Assembly: GCF_014750655.1 (NCBI RefSeq)
Contig: NZ_JABBXD010000005.1
Location: forward strand, 62,001 to 126,000
Length of the DNA stretch: 64,000 nt
Reading direction: 5' to 3'
Source of the DNA: Salinimonas profundi
Lineage (GTDB): Bacteria; Pseudomonadota; Gammaproteobacteria; Enterobacterales; Alteromonadaceae
The position numbers and the translations under genes were made by a program. Numbering within the stretch: the first letter of the stretch is position 1; every line of letters begins with the position of its first letter. Positions 8,541 through 16,978 of this stretch are shown here, one piece after another. Under the pieces are notes generated by a model. It was not told the DNA's origin and searched no databases. It worked only from the letters and a program-made list of their open reading frames with translations.

Positions 8541-9500
8541 ATGAGTAATCAGTTAGAAGCACTTCGTGAAATGACAACCGTGGTTGCCGATACCGGCGAT
8601 ATTGAAGCGATCAAAAAGTACCAGCCAGTCGATGCGACAACCAACCCGTCTCTGCTTTTAAAAGCAGCCAGCCTGCCGCACTATAAAGAGATTATTGACG
8701 ATGCAGTGGCATGGGCAAAACTGCAGTCAAAGGATGCTGATCAGCAGCTCGTAGATGCCGCCGACAAACTCTCTGTGCTTATCGGCAAAGAAATCTCCTC
8801 ATCGGTTCCCGGCCGTATTTCTACTGAGGTTGATGCCCGCTTATCATTTGATACTGCAGCAACCATAGAAAAAGCAGAGCGCCTGATTGAACTGTACGCT
8901 GATGAAGGTATTGATAAGTCACGCATTCTGATAAAAATTGCTTCAACATGGGAAGGTATCCGGGCCGCCGAGGAGCTGGAGAAAAAAGGTATACATTGTA
9001 ACCTGACATTATTGTTCAACTTTGCTCAGGCCAGAGCCTGTGCAGAAGCGGGCGTGTTTCTGATATCTCCTTTTGTAGGTCGCATTCTGGACTGGTATAA
9101 AGCCAATACAGATAAAAAAGAATACACCGCCCAAGAAGATCCAGGTGTACAATCGGTCACTGAAATTTACAACTATTACAAAGAGTACGGCTACAGCACG
9201 GTAGTAATGGGTGCAAGCTTCAGAAATATTGGCGAGATTCAGGCATTAGCCGGATGTGACAGACTCACCATCAGTCCTGCTCTTCTGGAGGAACTGGCCA
9301 ACGAGACAGCTGAATTACCGCGCCAGTTAAAGGATGAGGGAAGTAGCAAAACACCAGGCGATAAAATTGAAGAAATTGAGTTTCGCTGGATGATGAATGA
9401 AGACGCCATGGCGACACAAAAGCTGGCTGAAGGTATCAGAAACTTTGCCGCCGACCAGGTGAAGTTAGAAGATGTTTTGAAGCAAAAACTGGACGTCTAA
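8541..9500 (+). CDS. tal: Transaldolase
   Basis: Pentose-phosphate enzyme that moves a dihydroxyacetone unit between sedoheptulose-7-phosphate and glyceraldehyde-3-phosphate. From the ATG at 8541 it has 319 residues (E. coli TalB 317); a TTG seven codons earlier is in frame, but this start has AGAGAG upstream and gives the family N-terminus [20 protein letters not shown]. Motifs: [12 protein letters not shown], the Schiff-base lysine in [28 protein letters not shown]-like [12 protein letters not shown], and VMGASFRN. It is followed by a terminator and then pgi. Confidence 0.97.
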   Translation: MSNQLEALREMTTVVADTGDIEAIKKYQPVDATTNPSLLLKAASLPHYKEIIDDAVAWAKLQSKDADQQLVDAADKLSVLIGKEISSSVPGRISTEVDARLSFDTAATIEKAERLIELYADEGIDKSRILIKIASTWEGIRAAEELEKKGIHCNLTLLFNFAQARACAEAGVFLISPFVGRILDWYKANTDKKEYTAQEDPGVQSVTEIYNYYKEYGYSTVVMGASFRNIGEIQALAGCDRLTISPALLEELANETAELPRQLKDEGSSKTPGDKIEEIEFRWMMNEDAMATQKLAEGIRNFAADQVKLEDVLKQKLDV

Positions 9501-9530
9501 TTTTAATATAATACTACATTTAATATAGTA

Positions 9531-9566
9531 AAAAGGTTACGCTGTGTCATAGTGTAACCTTTTTTG
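9531..9566 (+). terminator. Intrinsic terminator after tal
   Basis: AAAAGGTTAC (9531-9540) pairs with GTAACCTTTT, and the stem runs directly into a T-run. It separates tal from pgi, so pgi probably has its own promoter or depends on read-through. Confidence 0.85.
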
Positions 9567-9594
9567 TTTAAACGCTATAAAGCAGGATTTGCTC

Positions 9595-11244
9595 ATGAGT
9601 TCTCTTACCCACCAGCCAGAATGGCAACATCTGAAAACCCTTGTTGAATCAGTAAAAGATACCCACATGCGTGATTGGTTTAAGGCGGATCCGCGGCGGG
9701 CTGAAAAAATGCAAACTGAAACCTGTGGCCTGTTTCTCGATTATTCAAAAAACAGAGTCACCGATGAGGTTATGAGCGGATTAATGTCATTGGCGCGCGC
9801 TGGCAAAGTAGAACAGCAGCGTGATGCGATGTTCAGTGGACAACCCATTAATCAGACTGAAGGCCGGGCGGTATTACATACGGCTTTGCGTAATCTTACT
9901 GATGAACCGGTGTATGTCGACGGTGAAGATGTTATGCCGGAGGTCAAAGCCACGCTGGATAAAATGCGTGCCTTCACCGAATCGGTTCATAGCGGTGAGC
10001 ACAAAGGATATACCAGTAAGCCGATAAAAGACATCGTAGCTATCGGCATTGGCGGCTCGTTTTTGGGCCCTAAGATTATGACAGAGGCGTTGAAGCCCTA
10101 TCAGCACGAAGGCGTAAAAGTGCATTTTGTGGCGAATGTGGATGGATGCCACATCAATGACGTGCTGGCAGGTGTTGATCATGAAGAAACACTGATCGTG
10201 ATGTCGTCAAAATCCTTTTCTACCCAGGAAACGCTGCAAAATACCAAAACAGCAAAAAGCTGGTTTTTAGGCAACGGCGCTGCGCAAAAAGATATCGCCA
10301 AACATTTTGTGGCCGTTTCTTCCAATGTGAAAGCTGCAACAGAATTTGGCATAGCAAAGGACAATATTTTTCCGATGTGGGACTGGGTTGGTGGTCGCTA
10401 CTCCCTGTGGTCTGCTATCGGTTTGCCAATTTGCCTGTCTTTAGGGTTTGATCATTTCCACAGCCTGCTTAAAGGTGCGCATGCAATGGATAAGCATTTT
10501 TGCGAGGCGCCCCTTGAGTCCAATATGCCCGTAATTATGGCAATGCTGGGTATTTGGTACAGAAACTTTTTTGGCGCGCAATCCCACGTGTTACTGCCGT
10601 ATTATCATTATCTGCGCGGTTTACCTGCTTATGTTCAGCAACTGGATATGGAAAGTAACGGCAAGCAGGTTACGCAGCAAGGCGATGTCGTGGACTATGA
10701 GACAGGCCCTATCATTTGGGGAAGTGAAGGAACAAACGGTCAGCATAGCTTTCATCAGTTGATTCATCAGGGTACGTCGCTTATACCCGCCGACTTCATG
10801 CTTCCGTTGAACGTACCTAATCAGGACGACACACATCATGCGATGCTTGCGTCGAACTGTTTTGGTCAGACGCAGGCTCTGATGCAGGGCAAAACATTTG
10901 ACGAATGTTATGCCGACTTATCTGATACCGACATGGATGAAGCCACACGAAAGGCCATTGCTCAGCACAAAACGATGCCTGGCAACAAGCCCAGCAATAC
11001 TTTGCTGTTTAATTCCCTGACGCCTGAAGTTCTTGGCTCGCTGGTTGCTCTATATGAACACAAGGTGTTCGTTCAGGGTGCCATCTGGCAGGTCAATTCA
11101 TTTGACCAGTGGGGCGTAGAGTTAGGAAAAGTTCTTGGTAATCAAGTTCTTGATGGCATAAACGGCGACGCGAGCAGTGAGAAATTTGATGCATCAACGC
11201 AGCAGTTGATTGCTCACTTTCAGCGCGCGAATGCACTAAAGTAG
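9595..11244 (+). CDS. pgi: Glucose-6-phosphate isomerase
   Basis: Interconverts glucose-6-phosphate and fructose-6-phosphate. The ATG at 9595 has AGGA 7 bases upstream and yields 549 residues, the length of E. coli Pgi; the in-frame TTG two codons earlier is less likely. Signatures: [28 protein letters not shown], the PGI signature at [38 protein letters not shown] with the catalytic His/Glu region, and [12 protein letters not shown] with the catalytic lysine. It works next to tal in carbohydrate metabolism. Confidence 0.98.
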   Translation: MSSLTHQPEWQHLKTLVESVKDTHMRDWFKADPRRAEKMQTETCGLFLDYSKNRVTDEVMSGLMSLARAGKVEQQRDAMFSGQPINQTEGRAVLHTALRNLTDEPVYVDGEDVMPEVKATLDKMRAFTESVHSGEHKGYTSKPIKDIVAIGIGGSFLGPKIMTEALKPYQHEGVKVHFVANVDGCHINDVLAGVDHEETLIVMSSKSFSTQETLQNTKTAKSWFLGNGAAQKDIAKHFVAVSSNVKAATEFGIAKDNIFPMWDWVGGRYSLWSAIGLPICLSLGFDHFHSLLKGAHAMDKHFCEAPLESNMPVIMAMLGIWYRNFFGAQSHVLLPYYHYLRGLPAYVQQLDMESNGKQVTQQGDVVDYETGPIIWGSEGTNGQHSFHQLIHQGTSLIPADFMLPLNVPNQDDTHHAMLASNCFGQTQALMQGKTFDECYADLSDTDMDEATRKAIAQHKTMPGNKPSNTLLFNSLTPEVLGSLVALYEHKVFVQGAIWQVNSFDQWGVELGKVLGNQVLDGINGDASSEKFDASTQQLIAHFQRANALK

Positions 11245-11268
11245 GTCATCATTTCTTTCTTAACTATC

Positions 11269-11300
11269 GGGTAGACGCAGTTGCGCTGCCCTTCCCCTCC
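11269..11300 (+). terminator. Probable terminator after pgi
   Basis: GGGTAG/CTGCCC with an inner CGCA/TGCG stem (11269-11291) forms a slightly imperfect hairpin followed by a pyrimidine-rich tract. The tail is C/T rather than pure T. Confidence 0.45.
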
Positions 11301-11453
11301 CTTTATCGACCCTGTCACGGAAACGTCACACTTTGTTAATAAAAAGTAAACTTTTTTATTTTATTTTCAATGTAGCTGTGATACAAAATTGAACAGAGGA
11401 AGAGATAGAGTCGCTCTGTCACTGTTGTAAGTGGTAAATAAAAGGAGATCCTC

Positions 11454-11630
11454 GTGGATAAGTCAGATCTATTTTCCATGCTAGACATCGAAGCAACGCC
11501 AGCAAAAACCAAAAGCAAAAAGCGAAAGTGGAGAGAAATCGAAGCCTTACAGGATAGATACAGACTAGAAAAAGAGCTCGCCGAAATCGACGCCGGTTTT
11601 GAATACGAGCTTGAGACCATGCAAAGATAA
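11454..11630 (+). CDS. DUF3545 family small protein
   Basis: A 58-residue protein from a GTG start preceded by an excellent AAGGAG (spacing 7). The sequence has an acidic-hydrophobic start (DKSDLFSMLDIE), a strongly basic centre KTKSKKRKWREIEAL and a charged helical tail (RLEKELAEID...), which fits DUF3545, a short family typical of Alteromonadales and Vibrionales. Function unknown; the basic patch could contact nucleic acid. A perfect terminator follows, so it is a monocistronic gene. The 209 bases upstream include an A/T-rich AAAAAGT-AACTTTTT element and presumably the promoter. Confidence 0.85.
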   Translation: MDKSDLFSMLDIEATPAKTKSKKRKWREIEALQDRYRLEKELAEIDAGFEYELETMQR

Positions 11631-11638
11631 AATGAGGA

Positions 11639-11667
11639 ACGGCCATTTGGTATCAAATGGCCGTTTT
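11639..11667 (+). terminator. Intrinsic terminator after DUF3545 gene
   Basis: ACGGCCATTTG, loop GTAT, CAAATGGCCGT followed by six T. A perfect 11-bp stem. Confidence 0.92.
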
Positions 11668-11860
11668 TTGTTTTACGACACTAGCATGATTGCGCGATAA
11701 GTCTGAAGCAGATAAAACATGCCTGTATATCAGGCTAAACACTGCTGATTCAGATGCAGTTACTTTTTAGCAAGGCGTAAACAGTTGTTTGGCTGCCAGA
11801 CGTCTGCATCTGCGTTTTATAAAAGTGCCTGCATAAAGGAGGTAGGAGTCTCTTCGCTGG

Positions 11861-12976
11861 CTATTGCGTGCCATGTTTTATGATCGACTCAAATAACCGG
11901 TGCAGTCGCTCACCGTCGTCCCCGTTTGTGACAAAGACAAAGCCAAGCTCACCAAATCGATAAACCGTGAAGCCAGATTGGAAATCTCCGTTATTGCCGC
12001 CGTGAACATGTCGGCTGCCAAATTCAGAAGCCCCTAACGCAATTCCGAGCCCCCAGCCTATCAGGTGATTATTTTTATAATCATAAGAATCTGGTGGAAC
12101 AGCAGATTGTACAGTGAGCATTTCCATCAATGACCAGCTATTAATATATTGTCCGCTGTACAGTGCACTAAGAAAATGGGCGTATGTTTCGGCATTCGTA
12201 TGAAGTCTGCCGGCCACCCCTATTCTATCAGGCTTGTCATCGGGAAAGGACACAGGCCACTCCCGGTCTGTAGGCACTCCTTTCTTGTGTCCAAAGGCTT
12301 TTCGTTGCGCTAACGCATCGTCCCAGGTCCAGAAAATGTCATTATTATCGTTAATCGGTACCAGCTCAGTTAGCACCTTTTCCAGCGTTTTTTCATCTGA
12401 ATTAGTCAGCTTCATCACAACGCGGGCCAGATAATGAAACGCCTCACCCGAATAGGTAAACTCCCCGGGTGTAGCTTTCATATACATATCCCCACGAGTG
12501 ATGCTGGCCGATTCAGGGGGCTTATCAAACCATCGCCAGTTAGGAAATCCGGATGTATGCGATAACACCATTCGGGCGGTAACAGCGCGATAAGACCTAT
12601 CTGTTTTTTCCAGCTCATTGAAGGGCAGGTATTGATAAAGCGGTTTATCCAGGTCAAGAAGCCCCTGCTCTGCCAGCCTGAGCACTGCTGTAGCGAAAAC
12701 CGGTTTGCTCAGTGAGGCTACTTCATAAATTGTCCGGTCTGTCACGGGCGTATTTTCATTTGCCTTTAATACGCCGGCCTGATGACTGAACACGACGTTA
12801 TTACGATGAATCAGCGCAAACGACACTGACGGCACGCTTTCTCGGGCTACTTGCTGATTGATGGTCTTTTCTAGCTGTCTGAAGTTCAGCGGGCTCTGAT
12901 CCAGCGCCTTCACTTCATCTGCAAACGCGATATTCATCGCAGATACCCATAAACCTGCCAGCAATAGTACTCTCAT
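11861..12976 (-). CDS. Exported serine hydrolase, class C beta-lactamase-like
   Basis: Beta-lactamase/transpeptidase-fold hydrolase of 371 residues, secreted to the periplasm or outside. The chosen start at 12976 (MRVLLLAGLWVSAMNIAFA-DE) has GCGGAA upstream and gives a clean signal peptide; the frame extends to 13027 without a ribosome site. Catalytic S-x-x-K is SLSK at about 88-91; the third motif is HVHGGNNGDFQSG (HGG) near the C-terminus. The second motif, normally Y-x-N, reads YSG in EFTYSGEAFHYL, as in several non-lactamase esterases and peptidases of the family. The substrate cannot be told. It is flanked by gene-poor stretches and looks monocistronic. Confidence 0.85.
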   Translation of the reverse strand: MRVLLLAGLWVSAMNIAFADEVKALDQSPLNFRQLEKTINQQVARESVPSVSFALIHRNNVVFSHQAGVLKANENTPVTDRTIYEVASLSKPVFATAVLRLAEQGLLDLDKPLYQYLPFNELEKTDRSYRAVTARMVLSHTSGFPNWRWFDKPPESASITRGDMYMKATPGEFTYSGEAFHYLARVVMKLTNSDEKTLEKVLTELVPINDNNDIFWTWDDALAQRKAFGHKKGVPTDREWPVSFPDDKPDRIGVAGRLHTNAETYAHFLSALYSGQYINSWSLMEMLTVQSAVPPDSYDYKNNHLIGWGLGIALGASEFGSRHVHGGNNGDFQSGFTVYRFGELGFVFVTNGDDGERLHRLFESIIKHGTQ

Positions 12977-13394
12977 CACAATTCCGCTTTTTGATACGTT
13001 GTTTGTTAGTAGCAGGCAGGCCATCAAAGGTTGGATTCAAAAGCCACATTTTTTACTTTTTATTAATTACCCTGTCGTTAACAGCGAAGGCTGATCTCTA
13101 CCAGCAGTGTCTTGAACAAGCAGTATGCTGATTGGGGCAGACCTCGCTTTAGGTAGAAAGTTAGACAGTTGTCGGGAAGCGGAATGAAGATATTGTTTGG
13201 TACGCAAGTGGATTGAGGGGCTTTCAGAGAAAATGAAAACCGACACAGCAACCCATAAGGTTGCGACTGCCAGTAACGCTTACCATTTTTTATAAGTCGT
13301 ATTTACTCTTAAAGCGGCTCGCCTGGCTGTAACGCAACAATCTGCAGCCACAAAAAAAGCGCCTTTCAGGCGCTTTTTCATAATCTAACGATTA
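12977..13394. other. Gene-poor stretch
   Basis: About 420 bases without a supportable gene. It holds the presumed promoter of the serine hydrolase (minus strand) and, at its right end, the terminator of the DUF2799 gene. I see no RNA gene or coding remnant that I can name. Confidence 0.5.
13353..13379 (-). terminator. Intrinsic terminator of DUF2799 gene
   Basis: AGCGCCT, loop TTC, AGGCGCT, with A7 on the left and T5 on the right of the plus strand. On the minus strand it ends in seven T and lies 15 bases beyond the DUF2799 stop. It could work in both directions. Confidence 0.9.
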
Positions 13395-13832
13395 CTACCT
13401 GCCACTACTGAAAGGAACATTGTAGCGAGGAACGATGCCAACTGTATCAGTGCTAAGAATATCGTTTAAGCGCCTGTCTTGATGGGCCTTGCCGTCCTTA
13501 TAGCCTTGCGCGATTTCATCCAACATGCTTTTCGGGCAAATGTTTGGAACTGATGCATTTTCTTTACCTAGCTCGAAGCCATTTTCGTAGTTACAAAACG
13601 TCTGGATTCCGGCCATGTAACCTTTAACAAAGGCCGCTTCCTCCGATTTCGACACACTACCGTTGCATTGTTTTGCCAATGCGTAAAATTCTGTCGCGGC
13701 CTTACCTTTGCTGGCTAGTTCAAAGCCGGTATCTTGCCACTGAGAGGATTCACCGCAGGTCGCTGAATTTGTGCTCGCCACTGCAAATGGCGACGTGCAA
13801 AGTAGAACTGTTACGGCTATTACTTTTTTCAT
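13395..13832 (-). CDS. DUF2799 exported protein
   Basis: A 145-residue protein with a clear signal peptide (MKKVIAVTVLLCTSPFAVAS, cleavage after about residue 19). The mature part holds the DUF2799 pattern of repeated G-[FY]-x-x-G units with cysteines: WQDTGFELASKGK, CN, FVKGYMAGIQTFCNYENGFELGKEN, ICP, and EIAQGYKDGKAHQDRR. Four cysteines in the mature protein could form two disulphides in the periplasm. The AAGGAA upstream is a good ribosome site. Function unknown. It is a single gene with its own terminator. Confidence 0.8.
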   Translation of the reverse strand: MKKVIAVTVLLCTSPFAVASTNSATCGESSQWQDTGFELASKGKAATEFYALAKQCNGSVSKSEEAAFVKGYMAGIQTFCNYENGFELGKENASVPNICPKSMLDEIAQGYKDGKAHQDRRLNDILSTDTVGIVPRYNVPFSSGR

Positions 13833-14052
13833 GATTGTCTTCCTTTCCCTGACTTACAGATAAAACGCGTATGCGGTTTTCAGGACGCACTGCGAGCCCC
13901 TCATGCGATAGCATTGCAGACTTTGTCCCTGAACTTCACTATAGGGGTGTTTTTAACCCATTTCAATTTTTTAAATTGCGACTAAAATGTTTACGCACAC
14001 TTTTTCAATATAGATTAAAATTCAAGCTGCCCATGCTTCGGATTTGTCAACT

Positions 14053-14709
14053 TTACACCTGCCAGATGATGTCAGATTCACCCTGCTCACGTAACAGTGC
14101 GTTTGTCTTGGAAAAATGTCTGCAACCCAAAAATCCGCGATGAGCGGAAAGTGGGGATGGGTGCGGCGCAGTAAGCACATGATGCTTTGATTTATCTATA
14201 TTCTTGCCTTTCTTCTGAGCATGACTGCCCCAAAGCAAAAAAACGACGCCCTGCTTATGATCGCTGACTGCCTGAATAATCTGGTCAGTCAGTGTTTCCC
14301 ACCCCCATTTTGCATGGCTATGAGCATTTCCCTGCTCAACAGTCAGCACTGTATTGAGCAGTAAAATGCCCTGCCGGGCCCAACGGGTTAGATCACCGTG
14401 CACAGGTGTAGTAAAACCATCAATATCCTGCGCCAGTTCCTTGTATATATTTTTCAGTGAGGGCGGCGTGGCAACGCCGGTTTGCACTGAAAAACATAAT
14501 CCGTGAGCCTGGTCCGGCCCATGGTATGGATCCTGGCCAAGTATCACGACCTTCACATCATCAAAAGGGGTCAATGTAAGCGCATTAAAAACATCCTCAC
14601 GGGCAGGATATATCGTCTTGCCACTTTGACGTGCCTCTTCTACGCGCCTCATCAATGACTGAAAGTATGGCTTTTGCTTTTCTGCGCCTAAGACATCCTC
14701 CCAGTTCAC
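14053..14709 (-). CDS. ung: Uracil-DNA glycosylase
   Basis: Family 1 UDG that excises uracil from DNA and starts base-excision repair. 218 residues. The water-activating motif is [21 protein letters not shown] and the minor-groove leucine loop is [34 protein letters not shown] is also typical. Its ATG overlaps the thrC stop by 4 bases, so translation is coupled to the threonine operon, an unusual setting for this gene. No separate promoter is obvious. Confidence 0.97.
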   Translation of the reverse strand: MNWEDVLGAEKQKPYFQSLMRRVEEARQSGKTIYPAREDVFNALTLTPFDDVKVVILGQDPYHGPDQAHGLCFSVQTGVATPPSLKNIYKELAQDIDGFTTPVHGDLTRWARQGILLLNTVLTVEQGNAHSHAKWGWETLTDQIIQAVSDHKQGVVFLLWGSHAQKKGKNIDKSKHHVLTAPHPSPLSAHRGFLGCRHFSKTNALLREQGESDIIWQV

Positions 14710-15998
14710 GCATGCCCCTTGAGAGTGTCGAAAATATGCTTCTTGAGTGTTTCGTAATCGGCCGGAAGTTGTTTCGCCAGGCTATCTTCACCTGCCACAT
14801 CTGCCAGCACTTTAGGCAGACTGATAGGCTGCCCGAGCACATTTTCTACTGTCTCACGAAATTTTGCCGGATGCGCCGTGCCCAGAAACAAGCCTTTCTC
14901 GCCCGGTGCCAGATCATGACTCACCGAGCGATATGCAATAGCCGCGTGGGGTTCACTGGTGTAGCCAGCCTGAGCAAGTTGGCGCAGTGCCATTTGTGTG
15001 TACTGTTCGTCAATTGACTCGCCCTTGAGCACGTCTTTGTTCACAAATCCGCGCTCGATTAACCCCTCAATGCGAGGCCAGTTATTTGGCTGGCTGACAT
15101 CCATGGCATTGGACATAGTGGCAACCGTTTTCTTCGGCTCCCACTCTCCGGTCCTCAGGTAGCGCGGCACGGTATCGTTAAGATTCGTTGCCGCAATAAA
15201 GCGTTTTACCGGCATGCCCATGGCCTGCGCGATAAGTCCTGCGGTCAGATTACCAAAATTACCGCTGGGAACAGAGATAACCAGATGCTCCCTTTCGTTT
15301 TCAGGAATTTGGCTAACGGCCTCAAAATAATAGCAAACCTGTGCCAGAAGCCGACTGATGTTGATTGAGTTGGCCGAGTTAAGATGCAGCTCATCACGAA
15401 CCTGTTTGTCGTCAAAGGCGCGTTTAACTAAGGCTTGGCAATCATCAAAATCACCGTCAATGGCCACAGTGTGAATATTGTCACCTAATGTCGAGAATAG
15501 CTTTTCCTGCAACGGACTAATCTTGCCATCCGGAAACAAAATGACGACGTTGATATTCTCTATGCCGTGAAATGCATGGGCAACTGCAGCACCGGTATCG
15601 CCGGACGTTGCCGTTAAAATGGTGACCGGTTTACCGTCCAGAATGCGCGACAGACACTGTGCCATGAAGCGTCCGCCAAAATCTTTGAACGCCAGCGTAG
15701 GCCCGTGAAAAAGCTCCAGGGTATAGATATCATCCGAGACTTTTTCCACTGGGGCCGGAAACGTAAAGGCCTGCTCGACAACATCCTGCAAAACACCCTC
15801 ACCCAGTTCATCGCCAATCAGCGCATGAAGAATTTCGATACTGCGCTCGACAAATGGCTTTTGAAGCAGTTGTTCCATATTGGCCAGCTTCGGAATAGCG
15901 GTGGGAAAGTACAGGCCCTGATTTTTACCCAACCCTCTTACAATTGCCTGAGAGAATGAAGCCGTATCACTGGCATCTTTTAAATTAACTAATTCCAC
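14706..15998 (-). CDS. thrC: Threonine synthase
   Basis: PLP enzyme converting O-phosphohomoserine to threonine, the last step of the pathway. 430 residues. The PLP lysine lies in [16 protein letters not shown]; the phosphate-binding loop is [35 protein letters not shown] and [12 protein letters not shown] follow in family order. It begins 7 bases after thrB and its end overlaps ung. It is the fourth reading frame of the attenuated thrL-thrA-thrB-thrC unit. Confidence 0.97.
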   Translation of the reverse strand: MELVNLKDASDTASFSQAIVRGLGKNQGLYFPTAIPKLANMEQLLQKPFVERSIEILHALIGDELGEGVLQDVVEQAFTFPAPVEKVSDDIYTLELFHGPTLAFKDFGGRFMAQCLSRILDGKPVTILTATSGDTGAAVAHAFHGIENINVVILFPDGKISPLQEKLFSTLGDNIHTVAIDGDFDDCQALVKRAFDDKQVRDELHLNSANSINISRLLAQVCYYFEAVSQIPENEREHLVISVPSGNFGNLTAGLIAQAMGMPVKRFIAATNLNDTVPRYLRTGEWEPKKTVATMSNAMDVSQPNNWPRIEGLIERGFVNKDVLKGESIDEQYTQMALRQLAQAGYTSEPHAAIAYRSVSHDLAPGEKGLFLGTAHPAKFRETVENVLGQPISLPKVLADVAGEDSLAKQLPADYETLKKHIFDTLKGHA

Positions 15999-16005
15999 TT
16001 ATCAA

Positions 16006-16968
16006 TTACCCTTGCTGTTCCTGTGCACCCACATCGGGAATACAACATACGTGGCTAAAGCCATCTTCGTTTTGCTTATAATGCTGGTCCAGCCATTGCG
16101 TTAATGCTTCTGCGGTCGGCTTATCCGGACAAGCTGCAAAAACCGTTGGCCCAGACCCCGAAATACCAAACGCTAACGCGCCGTTGGCCAGACAATAATC
16201 TCTGGCATCATCAAACCCGGGGAGTAACTGCTTGCGAAATGGCTCTGCGATAACATCCTGCATCACACTGGCCGCAAGTGACTCATCCTGCGTATGTAGC
16301 GCATGGACAAACACACCAAGCTGCCGACCAAAGGCCAGTGCGGTTGGAACCGATACGCTGTCAGGTAAGATCTCACGAGCTGCAGAGGTGGAAACACTGA
16401 TTCCCGAATAACAGATCGCCCAGTACCAGTTTTTAAAAACGGGCAATGAAAGCGAAACCGGACGCGATTTTCCGCTCATCAACGTCATCCCCCCCAGATA
16501 ACAGGGCGCCACATTATCATAATGAATACTGCCACTGATTTGCCCTTCCATTTCCCCCATCATCAATAACATCGCATTTTTATCAAAGGGGTGACCGAAA
16601 TGACTGTTCAGCGCACTGAGGGCTGCCACGATGGAGCTGGCGCTTGAGCCAAGGCCACTGCCAACTGGCAAATTCTTGTGCAGCGTCATGGCTACCGAAT
16701 GGGTTTGATGACCGTACTTTACGCAGGCCTCAATAAAATGCTCGTAGCAGTGTGTCACGATATTCTGGTTCACATTGTCCGGCAACTTGTGGCCAAAAGG
16801 ACCGGTCACAGTGAGGCTGAACTGACTGGCAGCCTTAACCACCACTTCATCGCCCAGCCGAGTACCGTCTATTGGCTCAATGGCTGCCCCCAGAACATCA
16901 TAGCCCAGACTGACATTACCAATTGATGCCGGCGCAAATGCGCTGCTCTGGCTACCTGAATCACTCAT
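16006..16968 (-). CDS. thrB: Homoserine kinase
   Basis: GHMP kinase phosphorylating homoserine. 320 residues. Signatures are the N-terminal FAPASIGNVSLGYDVLGAAI, the ATP loop LPVGSGLGSSASSIVAAL, and the C-terminal GALAFGISGSGPTVFAA. It starts 10 bases after the thrA stop, with a purine-rich region upstream, and is co-transcribed with thrA and thrC. Confidence 0.97.
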   Translation of the reverse strand: MSDSGSQSSAFAPASIGNVSLGYDVLGAAIEPIDGTRLGDEVVVKAASQFSLTVTGPFGHKLPDNVNQNIVTHCYEHFIEACVKYGHQTHSVAMTLHKNLPVGSGLGSSASSIVAALSALNSHFGHPFDKNAMLLMMGEMEGQISGSIHYDNVAPCYLGGMTLMSGKSRPVSLSLPVFKNWYWAICYSGISVSTSAAREILPDSVSVPTALAFGRQLGVFVHALHTQDESLAASVMQDVIAEPFRKQLLPGFDDARDYCLANGALAFGISGSGPTVFAACPDKPTAEALTQWLDQHYKQNEDGFSHVCCIPDVGAQEQQG

Positions 16969-16978
16969 GCAATCATCC

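Noticed and set aside
14631..15017. 128-codon frame opposite ung/thrC
   Set aside because: Antisense to two essential-looking genes with conserved motifs; no start signal.
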